A DNA stretch of 64,000 nucleotides from DATLMR01 sp964615905 (GCA_964615905.1 CAZTUB010000002.1:248001-312000); one strand, 5' to 3'; counted from the first letter of the stretch, positions 42,969 through 53,197 are shown. Numbers and translations are program-made. Notes: generated by a model from the letters alone, not told the origin.

Positions 42969-43390
42969 ATTCTCTCGATTCATCAAGTTAGTAGAATGAG
43001 AAAATATACAATAACCCCTGATACAATGAAAGAAAGATGGGCGTGGTCAAAGCCCGCACCGAGCGGGAAGTCCGTCAAAATAGGGTTTTCAAGTGAGCCA
43101 TAACTGTTTATGATTGCCGGGTGGACACTTGCAAACGGGAGCCGGGAATTTTCTGAGCTTCAAGGGTTGACATTGGGTTAAGCGCTAGCTACGGGTGTGG
43201 GAATAGTCCCGGAATCCCAATCGCGGTCACCGCGAGACAACTGATTTATTTTATCGTCAAACACATCAAGCAAAACAACGAGAACCGGCCGAGCTTTGAA
43301 TGCCCGGGCCGGACCATCGATTTAGGATCATCGTGAGGGAGCGGTGCGTTTTGTCCTTTAATAAATCCCTGCCATGTAAAGGAGAGTCAA
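42969..43390. other. Divergent intergenic region, no gene seen
   Basis: This 422-nt region lies between glycyl-tRNA synthetase (minus) and the poly-HAMP kinase (plus). A TTGACA box at 43167-43172 faces the kinase but the -10 at the right distance is poor. A small hairpin TCGCGG-TCA-CCGCGA lies at 43221-43235. A long leader (about 200 nt) would thus precede the kinase gene. Confidence 0.4.
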
Positions 43391-46300
43391 ATGGCGACTG
43401 AGACGACTAATACTGACGAGTTAGATAACAGGATACTGCTAAAGACATTAATGGCCGTTAAGAAGGGCGACTTCTCTGTTCGCATGCCCGACGACCAGAC
43501 AGGCGTGGCCGGGAAGATAGCCGACACACTAAACGACATAATCGAAATGAACGAGCGGATGGCAAAAGAACTCCATCGTCTCAGCTCGGTCGTAGGAAAA
43601 GAAGGGAAGATCACGCAGCGCGCTTCGATTGGAAACGTGAGCGGGTCGTGGATCTCTACGATCAACGCGTTAAATAGCATGATCTCGGACCTCGCTCAGC
43701 CGACCACGGAGGTGTCTCGCGTCATCGGAGCGGTTGCCAAAGGCGACCTGTCGCAGACGATGGCGCTTGAGATAGAAGGGCAGCCGCTAAAAGGCGAATT
43801 TCTAAAAACCGCCAGGATCGTAAACACAATGGTGGACCGACTCGGCTCGTTCGCCTCGGAAGTAACGCGCGTGGCCCGCGAAGTGGGTACGGAAGGCAAG
43901 CTCGGCGGCCAGGCCATCGTCAAAGGCGTCTCAGGCACCTGGAAAGACCTTACCGACAACGTGAACCTGATGGCGGGCAACCTGACGGATCAAGTGCGAA
44001 ACATCGCAGAAGTCACAACCGCTGTGGCAAACGGCGATCTGTCGAAGAAGATTACGGTCGATGTTAAAGGCGAAATTTTAGAGCTTAAGAACACCATAAA
44101 CACGATGGTCGACCAGCTCGGCTCGTTCGCTTCCGAAGTCACACGCGTGGCTCGCGAGGTCGGCACGGAAGGAAAACTTGGTGGTCAAGCGGAAGTGAAG
44201 GGCGTAGCCGGTACGTGGAAGGATTTGACCGACAACGTGAACCTGATGGCGGGCAACCTGACAGGCCAAGTTAGAAACATCGCGGAGGTGACAACGGCAG
44301 TCGCTAACGGTGATTTGTCGAAGAAGATCACGGTAGACGTTAAAGGCGAGATTTTAGAGCTTAAGAACACGATCAACACCATGGTCGATCAACTAGGTTC
44401 GTTTGCCTCGGAAGTCACGCGCGTGGCCCGCGAAGTGGGTACGGAAGGCAAGCTCGGCGGTCAGGCCGAAGTGAAGGGGGTTTCGGGAACGTGGAAAGAT
44501 TTGACTGACAATGTGAACGCGATGGCTGGCAACTTGACAGTCCAATTGAGAGACGTATCAAAAGTTGCTACCGCTATCGCAACCGGAGACCTGACCCAAA
44601 AGATCACGGTCGATGTGCGAGGCGAGATTCTCCAGATCAAAGAAGTGATCAACACGATGGTCGATCAACTCGGCTCGTTCGCCTCGGAAGTCACGCGCGT
44701 CGCGCGCGAGGTCGGCACGGAAGGGAAACTCGGCGGTCAGGCCGTGGTGAAAGGCGTAGCCGGTACCTGGAAAGACCTCACCGACAACGTCAACTTCATG
44801 GCAAGCAACCTGACAGGCCAAGTTAGAAACATCGCGGAGGTGACAACGGCAGTCGCTAACGGCGATTTGTCGAAGAAGATCACGGTCGATGTGAAGGGCG
44901 AAATCTTAGAGCTTAAGAACACGATCAACACGATGGTCGACCAGCTAGGTTCGTTTGCTTCTGAAGTCACGCGCGTCGCCCGCGAGGTCGGCACGGAAGG
45001 CAAGCTCGGCGGTCAAGCTGAAGTGAAGGGCGTAGCCGGTACCTGGAAAGACCTCACCGACAGTGTGAACTTCATGGCCGGTAACTTGACGGGGCAAGTT
45101 AGAAACATCGCGGAGGTGACGACCGCAGTCGCTAACGGCGATCTATCGAAGAAGATCACCGTAGATGTCAGAGGTGAGATTCTCGAACTCAAGAACACCA
45201 TAAACACGATGGTCGACCAGCTAGGCTCGTTCGCCTCGGAAGTAACGCGTGTGGCTCGCGAAGTGGGTACGGAAGGCAAACTTGGCGGGCAGGCCGAAGT
45301 GAAAGGCGTAGCCGGTACGTGGAAGGATTTGACTGACAGCGTGAACTTCATGGCCGGTAACTTGACCGCGCAGGTGCGAAACATCGCAGAAGTCACAACC
45401 GCTGTGGCAAACGGCGATCTGTCGAAGAAGATTACGGTCGATGTTAAAGGCGAAATTTTAGAGCTTAAGAACACCATAAACACGATGGTCGACCAGCTCG
45501 GCTCGTTCGCTTCCGAAGTCACACGCGTGGCTCGCGAGGTCGGCACGGAAGGAAAACTTGGTGGTCAAGCGGAAGTGAAGGGCGTAGCCGGTACGTGGAA
45601 GGATTTGACCGACAACGTGAACCTGATGGCAGGCAACCTGACAGGCCAAGTTAGGAACATCGCGGAGGTGACGACCGCAGTCGCTAACGGCGACCTATCG
45701 AAGAAAATCACGGTCGATGTGAAGGGAGAGATTCTTGAGCTTAAGAACACGATCAACACGATGGTCGATCAACTCAGCTCATTTGCCTCGGAAGTCACGC
45801 GCGTCGCCCGCGAAGTGGGTACGGAGGGCAAACTCGGTGGCCAGGCGCAGGTAAAGGGGGTCGCCGGTGTCTGGAAAGACCTGACTGACAATGTGAACCT
45901 GATGGCAGGCAACTTAACAGGTCAGGTGCGAAACATCGCGGACGTTACAACGGCTGTGGCAAACGGCGATTTGTCTAAGAAGATCACGGTAGACGTTAAA
46001 GGCGAGATTTTAGAGCTTAAGAACACCATAAACACGATGGTCGACCAGCTAAACTCGTTCGCTTCTGAAGTAACACGCGTAGCTCGCGAAGTGGGTACGG
46101 AGGGCAAGCTCGGTGGTCAGGCCGTGGTGAAAGGCGTGTCCGGCACCTGGAAGGATTTGACCGACAACGTCAATTTCATGGCCGGTAACCTGACCGCGCA
46201 GGTACGAAACATCGCCGCGGTCACGACCGCAGTCGCTAACGGCGACCTATCGAAGAAGATCACGGTAGACGTTAAAGGCGAGATTCTCGAACTCAAGAAC

Positions 46301-49300
46301 ACGATCAACACCATGGTCGACCAGCTAAACTCGTTCGCCTCGGAAGTAACACGCGTAGCTCGCGAGGTGGGTACGGAAGGCAAGCTTGGCGGCCAGGCGG
46401 AAGTTAAGGGTGTTGCAGGTACGTGGAAAGACCTGACCGACAACGTCAACTCGATGGCTGCGAACCTGACCACCCAGGTGCGAGGAATCGCGCGAGTCGT
46501 TACCGCCGTCGCTAACGGAAACCTCAAACGGAAGCTGACGGTTGAAGCTCTCGGAGAGATCGCCGAGCTGTCCGACACCATCAACGGTATGATCGACACG
46601 CTGGCTACCTTCGCCGATCAGGTCACGACAGTGGCCCGTGAGGTCGGTATCGAAGGTAAGCTGGGCGGGCAGGCGAACGTCCCCGGCGCAAGTGGGACGT
46701 GGAGAGACTTGACCGATAACGTCAACCGTCTTGCCGCTAACCTGACGACTCAGGTGCGCGCCATTGCCGAAGTCGCGACCGCCGTTACCAAGGGCGATCT
46801 CACGCGGTCGATTACGGTCGAAGCGGCAGGTGAGGTCGCGGCACTCAAAGACAACATCAACGAGATGATCCGAAATCTCAAGGACACGACCCGCAAGAAC
46901 ACCGATCAGGACTGGCTCAAGACCAACCTTGCGAAGTTCACGCGGCTGCTGCAAGGGCAGAAGGATTTGATGACCGTTTCAAGGTTGATCCTGTCCGAGC
47001 TTGCGCCGCTCGTCAGCGAGCAGCACGGCACGTTCTACATCTCCGAAAACGGGAACGCAGAACAGCAGAGCGTCCTGAAACTTCGCGCAAGCTATGCTTA
47101 CAGGGAGCGGAAAGGGCTGGCCAACCAGTTCCGTCCGGGCGAGGGGCTTGTCGGCCAGTGCGCGCTTGAGAAAGAGAGGATTCTGATAACCGATGTGCCG
47201 CCCGATTATGTGAGAGTTAATTCGGGCCTCGGCGAGGCAGCGCCGCTCAACATAGTTGTGCTGCCCGTTTTGTTCGAGGGGCAGGTCAAAGCGGTCATCG
47301 AGCTTGCTTCGTTCCAGCGGTTCAGCGACATCCACCTGGCTTTCCTCGACCAGCTCACCGAAAGCATTGGCATCGTGTTGAATACTATCGAAGCCAATAT
47401 GCGAACCGAGGAGTTGCTTGCTCAGTCGCAGTCGCTCACGCAAGAGCTGCAAATCGGGCAGCAGGAATTGACCGAAACCAACAAGCGGCTCGAACAACAG
47501 GCCAAGTCGCTACAGGCCTCCGAAGAACTGCTCAAGAAACAGCAGGAAGAGCTTCAGCAGACCAACGAAGAGCTAGAGGAGAAGGCGCGGCTCTTGAGCG
47601 AGCAAAAGACTGAGGTCGAGCGCAAGAACCGCGAGATCGAAACCGCAAGGCTTTCGCTCGAAGAGAAGGCCGAGCAGCTTGCGCTGACATCGAAGTACAA
47701 GTCCGAGTTCCTTGCCAACATGTCGCACGAGTTGCGCACCCCGCTCAACAGTATGCTTGTGCTGTCGGAGCTTTTGGCCGAAGACCCTGAGAAGAATCTC
47801 ACACCCAAGCAGGTCGAGTTCGCGCAGACTATCCACTCTTCGGGTGCCGACCTGCTGGCGCTGATAAACGAAATCCTGGACATGTCAAAGATCGAGTCGG
47901 GCATGATGGTCGTCGAAGTCAGCGACATTTCGTTCAAGACTCTGCAAGAGGACATGGAGCGCATCTTCAAACAGGTTGCGGTTACGAAGGGGCTCAACTT
48001 TGAGGTGGAAGTTGACCCGAAACTCCCCCAGTTTATGCGAACCGACTCGAAGCGTTTGCAGCAGGTGCTCAACAACCTGCTGTCGAACGCGTTCAAGTTC
48101 ACTCACCAGGGCGGCGTGACCCTGAGAATCGAGTCGGCGACAAAGGGATGGATCTACGACAACGATTCGCTCAACCGCGCATCGTCAGTGGTCGCCCTGT
48201 CTGTGATCGACACGGGAATTGGCATCTCCGAGGATAAGCACCGGATAATCTTCGAGGCGTTCCAGCAGGCCGACGGGACCACGAGCCGCAAATACGGCGG
48301 GACGGGACTCGGCCTGTCGATCAGCCGGGAGATTGCGCGGCTGCTTGGCGGAGAGATTCGCATGACGAGCGTGCCGGGCGAGGGAAGCTCGTTTACCCTC
48401 TACCTTCCGCTCAACTACGCGGCGAGCGGGATCAAATCGGACGGGAACGGTTCGGGGCAGGCCGACCCGAGCGGGTTCGGCCATCTCAGCACGTTACAAT
48501 CGACACAGACCCTGCTGAGCGGCAGCGATCTGTCCGCGACGGTCGAAGTAGACCCGTCGCTGCTCTTGCAAGGCGAAGTCTCCGACGACCGCGACGATAT
48601 TCAAGAGGGAGACCGCGTGCTGATGATCGTCGAAGACGATGTGAACTTTGCTCGCATCCTTTTGGATATGGCCCGCGACAAAGGGTTCAAGGGCATAGTC
48701 GTGTCGCGAGGCGACGCCGCTCTGGCGACCGCCTTGAAGTACAAGCCCGACGCGATCACGCTCGATATACGGCTGCCGGTCGTGCACGGGCTTGCGATAC
48801 TCGACCGGCTGAAACACGACCCCGCGACGCGGCACATCCCCGTCCACATAATCTCACTGATGGAGGACGTGCAGATCGGGCTGAAGATGGGCGCGCGAGT
48901 CTACCTCAAGAAGCCTGTGACGAAAGAAGGTCTCACAGACGCGCTCAACAACATAAAGAACTTTATCGAGCGGCCCGCGCGCAGGCTGCTGGTCGTCGAG
49001 GACAACGACGTTCAGCGCAACGCGATTGTCGAGTTGATCGGAAACGGCGACGTTCAAACGGTCGCTGTGGCGACAGGCGAAGAGGCGCTCGCCGCTTTGA
49101 AAGAACACCCGTTCGATTGCATGGTGCTCGATCTCGGCTTGCCCGGCATGACAGGCTTCGAGCTTATCGACAGGGTAAAAGCAGAGGTCGGCTCGGTCGA
49201 TCTTCCAATCATAGTTTACACGGGCAAGGAGCTGACCAAGGCCGAAGAGACCGAGCTGAAGCGCGTGGCCGAGACGGTCATAATCAAGGACGTAAAGTCT

Positions 49301-49783
49301 ATGGACCGGCTGCTCGACGAAACGGCGTTGTTCCTGCACCGCGTCGAGGCGAATCTGCCTGAGCCGAAACGGCGCATGCTCGAACAACTCCACCTGACCG
49401 ACTCCAGCATATTCGGCAAGAAGGTCTTGATCGTCGATGACGACATTCGCAACATCTTCGCCATAACGAGCGCGCTCGAACGTCACAAGATGAACGTCGT
49501 GTACGCCGAAAACGGGCGAGACGCGATTGATATGCTCGACAACACGCCTGACATCGACGTTGTCTTGATGGACGTTATGATGCCGGAGATGGACGGGTAC
49601 GAGGCGATGAGCGCGATAAGGGCGAATCCCAAGCTCCGCTCGCTCCCGATCATCGCGCTCACGGCCAAGGCGATGAAAGGCGACCGTGAGAAGTGCATAG
49701 AAGCAGGCGCATCGGATTACATCACCAAGCCGATTGACATTGCGCAGCTTCTATCGCTGCTTCGCGTCTGGCTGTACAAGTAA
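43391..49783 (+). CDS. Giant poly-HAMP hybrid histidine kinase
   Basis: 2130 residues, AAGGAG before the ATG. No membrane helix. Residues about 15-150 form a divergent first repeat and 147-1160 hold 11 copies of a 92-residue unit, each a pair of HAMP-like domains (NTINTMVDQLGSFASEV, then AREVGTEGKLGG...GTWKDLTDNVN...). A GAF domain (about 1190-1345), a coiled coil (about 1350-1430), HisKA with H1446 (MSHELRTPLN), HATPase (N, GTGLGLSIS) and three receivers with D1792, D1914 and D2061 follow. The design recalls fungal group III (Nik1-type) cytoplasmic kinases. It heads an operon with CheR, CheB and a REC-HK-REC protein. Confidence 0.93.
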   Translation: MATETTNTDELDNRILLKTLMAVKKGDFSVRMPDDQTGVAGKIADTLNDIIEMNERMAKELHRLSSVVGKEGKITQRASIGNVSGSWISTINALNSMISDLAQPTTEVSRVIGAVAKGDLSQTMALEIEGQPLKGEFLKTARIVNTMVDRLGSFASEVTRVAREVGTEGKLGGQAIVKGVSGTWKDLTDNVNLMAGNLTDQVRNIAEVTTAVANGDLSKKITVDVKGEILELKNTINTMVDQLGSFASEVTRVAREVGTEGKLGGQAEVKGVAGTWKDLTDNVNLMAGNLTGQVRNIAEVTTAVANGDLSKKITVDVKGEILELKNTINTMVDQLGSFASEVTRVAREVGTEGKLGGQAEVKGVSGTWKDLTDNVNAMAGNLTVQLRDVSKVATAIATGDLTQKITVDVRGEILQIKEVINTMVDQLGSFASEVTRVAREVGTEGKLGGQAVVKGVAGTWKDLTDNVNFMASNLTGQVRNIAEVTTAVANGDLSKKITVDVKGEILELKNTINTMVDQLGSFASEVTRVAREVGTEGKLGGQAEVKGVAGTWKDLTDSVNFMAGNLTGQVRNIAEVTTAVANGDLSKKITVDVRGEILELKNTINTMVDQLGSFASEVTRVAREVGTEGKLGGQAEVKGVAGTWKDLTDSVNFMAGNLTAQVRNIAEVTTAVANGDLSKKITVDVKGEILELKNTINTMVDQLGSFASEVTRVAREVGTEGKLGGQAEVKGVAGTWKDLTDNVNLMAGNLTGQVRNIAEVTTAVANGDLSKKITVDVKGEILELKNTINTMVDQLSSFASEVTRVAREVGTEGKLGGQAQVKGVAGVWKDLTDNVNLMAGNLTGQVRNIADVTTAVANGDLSKKITVDVKGEILELKNTINTMVDQLNSFASEVTRVAREVGTEGKLGGQAVVKGVSGTWKDLTDNVNFMAGNLTAQVRNIAAVTTAVANGDLSKKITVDVKGEILELKNTINTMVDQLNSFASEVTRVAREVGTEGKLGGQAEVKGVAGTWKDLTDNVNSMAANLTTQVRGIARVVTAVANGNLKRKLTVEALGEIAELSDTINGMIDTLATFADQVTTVAREVGIEGKLGGQANVPGASGTWRDLTDNVNRLAANLTTQVRAIAEVATAVTKGDLTRSITVEAAGEVAALKDNINEMIRNLKDTTRKNTDQDWLKTNLAKFTRLLQGQKDLMTVSRLILSELAPLVSEQHGTFYISENGNAEQQSVLKLRASYAYRERKGLANQFRPGEGLVGQCALEKERILITDVPPDYVRVNSGLGEAAPLNIVVLPVLFEGQVKAVIELASFQRFSDIHLAFLDQLTESIGIVLNTIEANMRTEELLAQSQSLTQELQIGQQELTETNKRLEQQAKSLQASEELLKKQQEELQQTNEELEEKARLLSEQKTEVERKNREIETARLSLEEKAEQLALTSKYKSEFLANMSHELRTPLNSMLVLSELLAEDPEKNLTPKQVEFAQTIHSSGADLLALINEILDMSKIESGMMVVEVSDISFKTLQEDMERIFKQVAVTKGLNFEVEVDPKLPQFMRTDSKRLQQVLNNLLSNAFKFTHQGGVTLRIESATKGWIYDNDSLNRASSVVALSVIDTGIGISEDKHRIIFEAFQQADGTTSRKYGGTGLGLSISREIARLLGGEIRMTSVPGEGSSFTLYLPLNYAASGIKSDGNGSGQADPSGFGHLSTLQSTQTLLSGSDLSATVEVDPSLLLQGEVSDDRDDIQEGDRVLMIVEDDVNFARILLDMARDKGFKGIVVSRGDAALATALKYKPDAITLDIRLPVVHGLAILDRLKHDPATRHIPVHIISLMEDVQIGLKMGARVYLKKPVTKEGLTDALNNIKNFIERPARRLLVVEDNDVQRNAIVELIGNGDVQTVAVATGEEALAALKEHPFDCMVLDLGLPGMTGFELIDRVKAEVGSVDLPIIVYTGKELTKAEETELKRVAETVIIKDVKSMDRLLDETALFLHRVEANLPEPKRRMLEQLHLTDSSIFGKKVLIVDDDIRNIFAITSALERHKMNVVYAENGRDAIDMLDNTPDIDVVLMDVMMPEMDGYEAMSAIRANPKLRSLPIIALTAKAMKGDREKCIEAGASDYITKPIDIAQLLSLLRVWLYK
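43829..46864 (+). repeat. Eleven exact-period 276-bp tandem repeats encoding HAMP pairs
   Basis: The same in-frame landmark (ATGGTCGAC or its variant) recurs at 43829, 44105, 44381, 44657, 44933, 45209, 45485, 45761, 46037, 46313 and 46589, then at 46865: always 276 bp apart. Copies near 43994-44250 and 45374-45630 (five periods apart) are identical over 257 bp, whereas the outer copies differ more. This shows recent gene conversion or unequal recombination. Confidence 0.9.
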
Positions 49784-49787
49784 GGGC

Positions 49788-49880
49788 GTGAACCGTGAAC
49801 CGTGAACCGTGACAAGAGGGAATAGAAGCGAAGCGCGGTACTCTCATCCAACTTGTCACGGTTCACGGTTCACGGTTCAC
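49788..49880. repeat. Heptad hairpin element R6
   Basis: A perfect 29-bp inverted repeat (49788-49816 with 49852-49880), loop 35 nt, with GTGAACC units and one GTGACAA, starting 4 nt after the poly-HAMP kinase stop and ending 12 nt before cheR. Confidence 0.85.
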
Positions 49881-49892
49881 GAAAGGAAGTTT

Positions 49893-50729
49893 ATGAGCAG
49901 GCTCAAAAACGACCCTGATCTCGAAGCCATAGAGATCAAGCTCCTTCTCGAAGGGGTCTATCTCCACTACGGCTACGATTTCAGAGAGTATGCCCCGGCT
50001 TCGCTCAAGCGACGTATCTGGGACTTTGCGAGGAGTGAAAAGCTCCGCAGCATATCCCGGCTACAGGATAAGATTTTGCACGACCCCGCATGCTTTGAGC
50101 GATTCATCGTTGCGCTCACGGTAAACGTGACGGCGATGTTTCGCGACCCCAACTTCTATCTCGCGTTCCGGCAGCGGGTGGTCCCGGTGCTCAAGACCTA
50201 CCCGTTCATACGCATATGGCACGCCGGCTGCTCTACGGGCGAAGAGGTCTACTCGACCGCAATCATTCTGGCCGAGGAAGGGATTTACGATAAGTGCAGG
50301 GTATATGCCACGGACCTTAACGAAGCGGTGCTGCGGAAGGCGAAGGACGGCATATACCCGTTGCAGTTTATGCAGGGGTACATAAACAACTACGTCAAGG
50401 CAGGAGGGAAGAACTCTTTTTCCGAATACTACACGGCCAACTACGAAAGCGCGATCTTCCGGTCGTCGCTCAGAGAGAACATAGTCTTCTCGCAGCACAA
50501 CCTTGTGACCGACGGCTCTTTTAACGAGTTCAATGTCATTCTTTGCAGGAACGTCTTGATCTACTTCAACCAGTCGCTCCAGGATCATGTTCACAACCTC
50601 TTATACGAAAGCCTCGGTAAGTTCGGGGTTCTTGGGTTGGGCCACAAGGAGACGATCAGCTACACCCCGCACGAGAAGCATTATGAAGTTCTGGCCGAGG
50701 GCGAGAAACTCTACCGGAGGATCGCCTAG
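49893..50729 (+). CDS. cheR: CheR-type protein-glutamate methyltransferase
   Basis: 278 residues from the ATG at 49893 (GAAAGGAAG upstream; a longer frame opens in the repeat and is rejected). N-terminal helical domain to about residue 75; SAM-binding fold with IWHAGCSTGEEVYSTAIIL (motif I) near 108-126, ATDLNEAVLRKA near 140, and the C-terminal NVILCRNVLIYF. CheR methylates glutamates of chemoreceptors or, in such operons, of the HAMP/receptor parts of hybrid kinases. The next gene starts immediately after its TAG. It lacks a pentapeptide-docking tail that I can see. Confidence 0.93.
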   Translation: MSRLKNDPDLEAIEIKLLLEGVYLHYGYDFREYAPASLKRRIWDFARSEKLRSISRLQDKILHDPACFERFIVALTVNVTAMFRDPNFYLAFRQRVVPVLKTYPFIRIWHAGCSTGEEVYSTAIILAEEGIYDKCRVYATDLNEAVLRKAKDGIYPLQFMQGYINNYVKAGGKNSFSEYYTANYESAIFRSSLRENIVFSQHNLVTDGSFNEFNVILCRNVLIYFNQSLQDHVHNLLYESLGKFGVLGLGHKETISYTPHEKHYEVLAEGEKLYRRIA

Positions 50730-51308
50730 ATGAGATACGAGTTGATAGTAGTGGGAGCCAGCCTGGGCGGGTTTAAGGCTCTTGAAGTGCTTGTGGGAAG
50801 CCTGCCGCCGAATTTCCAGGTCCCGATAGCCGCGGTGCAGCACCGCAGCAGCGATTCCGACGAGTTGCTGATAACTCTGTTGAATCGCGAGAGCCGTTTG
50901 CCCGTGGTCGAGGTCGAGGATAAACAAGCGATCTTTCCGGGAAGAATCTACATGGCCCCGGCGAATTATCATCTCCTTGTCGAGGAGGGCCACTTCGCTC
51001 TGTCGACAGAAGGGCCCGTACAGTTCGCGCGGCCTTCGATTGACGTGCTGTTTGAGTCTGCGGCCGACACTTACCGTAATCGAGTTGTGGCTGTATTATT
51101 AAGTGGGTCGAACAGCGACGGCTCGCGCGGCATGGCCAGGGTGAAACAAAACGGCGGGCTCGCCGTGGTGCAAGACCCGGACTCGGCTGAGAGCAGGAGT
51201 ATGCCGGATGCTGCCATCGCGGCGACGGAGGTTGACTGGATTTTGCCGTTATCAGAGATACCCTCATTCTTAACGAAGCTTGTCGAAAAAGCAGAGGTGA
51301 CTTTATGA
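50730..51308 (+). CDS. cheB: CheB-type methylesterase without receiver
   Basis: 192 residues; the ATG follows the cheR stop directly and the end overlaps the next gene by 4 nt (ATGA). Only the esterase domain is present: catalytic S11 (GASLGG), H38 (VQHRSS) and D130 (SGSNSDGSRG) are all in place. No N-terminal receiver exists, so control of activity must come from elsewhere, perhaps from partners in the operon. It would remove methyl groups or deamidate glutamines on the substrate of CheR. Confidence 0.92.
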   Translation: MRYELIVVGASLGGFKALEVLVGSLPPNFQVPIAAVQHRSSDSDELLITLLNRESRLPVVEVEDKQAIFPGRIYMAPANYHLLVEEGHFALSTEGPVQFARPSIDVLFESAADTYRNRVVAVLLSGSNSDGSRGMARVKQNGGLAVVQDPDSAESRSMPDAAIAATEVDWILPLSEIPSFLTKLVEKAEVTL

Positions 51309-53149
51309 CGCGGCAAAAGCCGACTGACGCTTTGATACTGGAACAGGAACTATTCGCTCCGCCCAAAGAGCAGAAGGTGAGCATCCTTCTGGTCGATGAC
51401 CACCCTGAGAACCTGCTCGCGCTCGAAGCCACGCTCTCCTACCTCGATCAGATTATCGTCAAGGCGAGCTCGGGCCGCGAAGCGTTGAAGCTCGTGCTGG
51501 AGCAGGATTTTGCCGTCATCCTGCTCGACGTTCATATGCCGGAGATGGACGGCTTTGAAACCGCCGGGCTGATAAGAGCCCGCGAGAAATCGCAAAACAT
51601 CCCGATCATATTCCTGACCGCCATGCACAAGGGCGAAGGCCAAGTCTTTCGCGGCTACTCGCTCGGGGCCGTCGATTACATCTTCAAGCCTTTCGAGCCT
51701 GAGATACTGAAAGCGAAGGTGTCGGTATTTATCGAGCTCTCAAAAAAGACGGAAGAGATAAAGCGGCAGTCCGAGCTTCTCTTGAGTAAGAACCGCGAGC
51801 TCGACAGCACGAACCGCGCGATAGTCGACCTCTATAACGAGATTGAAAAGAAGAACGACGAGCTTGAGGTGCGCGTGCTTCAACGTACCGCCGAGCTTGC
51901 GAGGACCAACGACGCGTTGCTGGCCGAGATAGCCGAGCGAAAGCGCGCCGAAGAAGAGCGCATGCTGCTTCTGATAAGGGAGCAGAAGGCCCGCGAGCAG
52001 GCCGAAGCCGCCAACCGCGCCAAGGACGAATTCCTCGCCACGGTCTCGCACGAGTTGCGCACGCCGCTGACGGCGATACTCGGCTGGACGCGGCTGCTCA
52101 GGACGAGCGAGCTTGACGCGACGTCGCTCGCTCGCGGGCTCGACACGATAGAGCGCAACGCGAAATCTCAAGCGAAGCTCATCGAAGACATACTCGACGT
52201 TTCGCGCATAGTCACGGGCAAGCTGCGCATCGAAGTGCATCCCATAGAGCTTGCGCCCATTATCGACATGGCCATAGACGCCGTGCGACCGGCCGCCGAG
52301 GCCAAATCCATCAACATTCGCGCTTCGGTTGACCCGGCGGCGGGCATCTTAAGAGGCGACCCGAACCGCTTGCAGCAAGTCGTGTGGAACCTGCTGGCTA
52401 ACGCCGTCAAATTCACGCCCAACGGCGGAGATGTTCATATAGAGCTGAAGCACAATCACGAGCAGGCAGAGATAATCGTCAGCGACACGGGCAAGGGGAT
52501 AAGCCCCGACTTTCTCCCGTTCGTATTCGACAGGTTCAGCCAGGCCGAAGGCCACATCACAAGGCGGCACGGCGGGCTTGGGCTTGGGCTTGCAATCGTG
52601 CGTCATCTGGTAGAGATGCACGGCGGGTCAATACGCGTAGAGAGCGCGGGCGAAGGGCAGGGAGCTGCCTTTACGGTCCAGCTTCCGGTAACGGACACCG
52701 ATTTTGAAGAGCCCGCGAGAGTCGATGAGGCGATAGAGCCTGCTCCGTCTGAAGTTGAAGAGGAGGCGGAGCGCGCTCCGTCGCTCAAGAATTTGAGAAT
52801 CCTGCTTGTTGACGACGACCCGGATACGCTTCACGTCTTGACGCTCGCGCTTGAGCAGGCGGGGGCGGAAGTGAAGGCGTGCTCTTCGGCCGCCGACGCG
52901 TACGAGACTCTGGAAGCCTGGGACGCGAGCCTGCTCATATCCGACATATCTATGCCGGTCGAGGACGGGTATTCTTTGATCGGTAAAGTCAGAAAGATGG
53001 GCGGAGTCCTGCCCGCCATAGCATTGACCGCGCTGGTAAGCCCGGCCGATAAATCACGCGCCCTGTCGTCGGGCTTTCAGGTCCACGTGGCCAAGCCCGT
53101 AGCGCCCGCGGACCTCGTCACAACCGTGGCCGAGCTTGCGCGAAAATGA
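51305..53149 (+). CDS. Hybrid histidine kinase REC-HisKA-HATPase-REC
   Basis: 614 residues; the ATG overlaps the cheB stop. An N-terminal receiver has the acceptor D75 (ILLDVHMPEMDGF). A coiled coil (about 135-235) leads to HisKA with H249 (VSHELRTPLTAILGWTRLL) and a HATPase domain (about 355-470, with N, DTGKGIS and GGLGLGLAIV). A second receiver near the end has D547 (LLISDISMPVEDGYS). There is no sensor or membrane segment, so the input is probably phosphate from the poly-HAMP kinase onto the first receiver. It closes the operon, with a stop followed by about 50 nt to the next, convergent gene. Confidence 0.93.
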   Translation: MTRQKPTDALILEQELFAPPKEQKVSILLVDDHPENLLALEATLSYLDQIIVKASSGREALKLVLEQDFAVILLDVHMPEMDGFETAGLIRAREKSQNIPIIFLTAMHKGEGQVFRGYSLGAVDYIFKPFEPEILKAKVSVFIELSKKTEEIKRQSELLLSKNRELDSTNRAIVDLYNEIEKKNDELEVRVLQRTAELARTNDALLAEIAERKRAEEERMLLLIREQKAREQAEAANRAKDEFLATVSHELRTPLTAILGWTRLLRTSELDATSLARGLDTIERNAKSQAKLIEDILDVSRIVTGKLRIEVHPIELAPIIDMAIDAVRPAAEAKSINIRASVDPAAGILRGDPNRLQQVVWNLLANAVKFTPNGGDVHIELKHNHEQAEIIVSDTGKGISPDFLPFVFDRFSQAEGHITRRHGGLGLGLAIVRHLVEMHGGSIRVESAGEGQGAAFTVQLPVTDTDFEEPARVDEAIEPAPSEVEEEAERAPSLKNLRILLVDDDPDTLHVLTLALEQAGAEVKACSSAADAYETLEAWDASLLISDISMPVEDGYSLIGKVRKMGGVLPAIALTALVSPADKSRALSSGFQVHVAKPVAPADLVTTVAELARK

Positions 53150-53197
53150 CCCCGCCTTAGTTTCCTCTTGACTCTGAGCAATAAACCGACAGGAGAA

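Noticed and set aside
45013..45546. Minus-strand frames repeated inside the poly-HAMP array
   Set aside because: They recur every 276 bp as mirror frames of the repeats and have no start signals or domains of their own.
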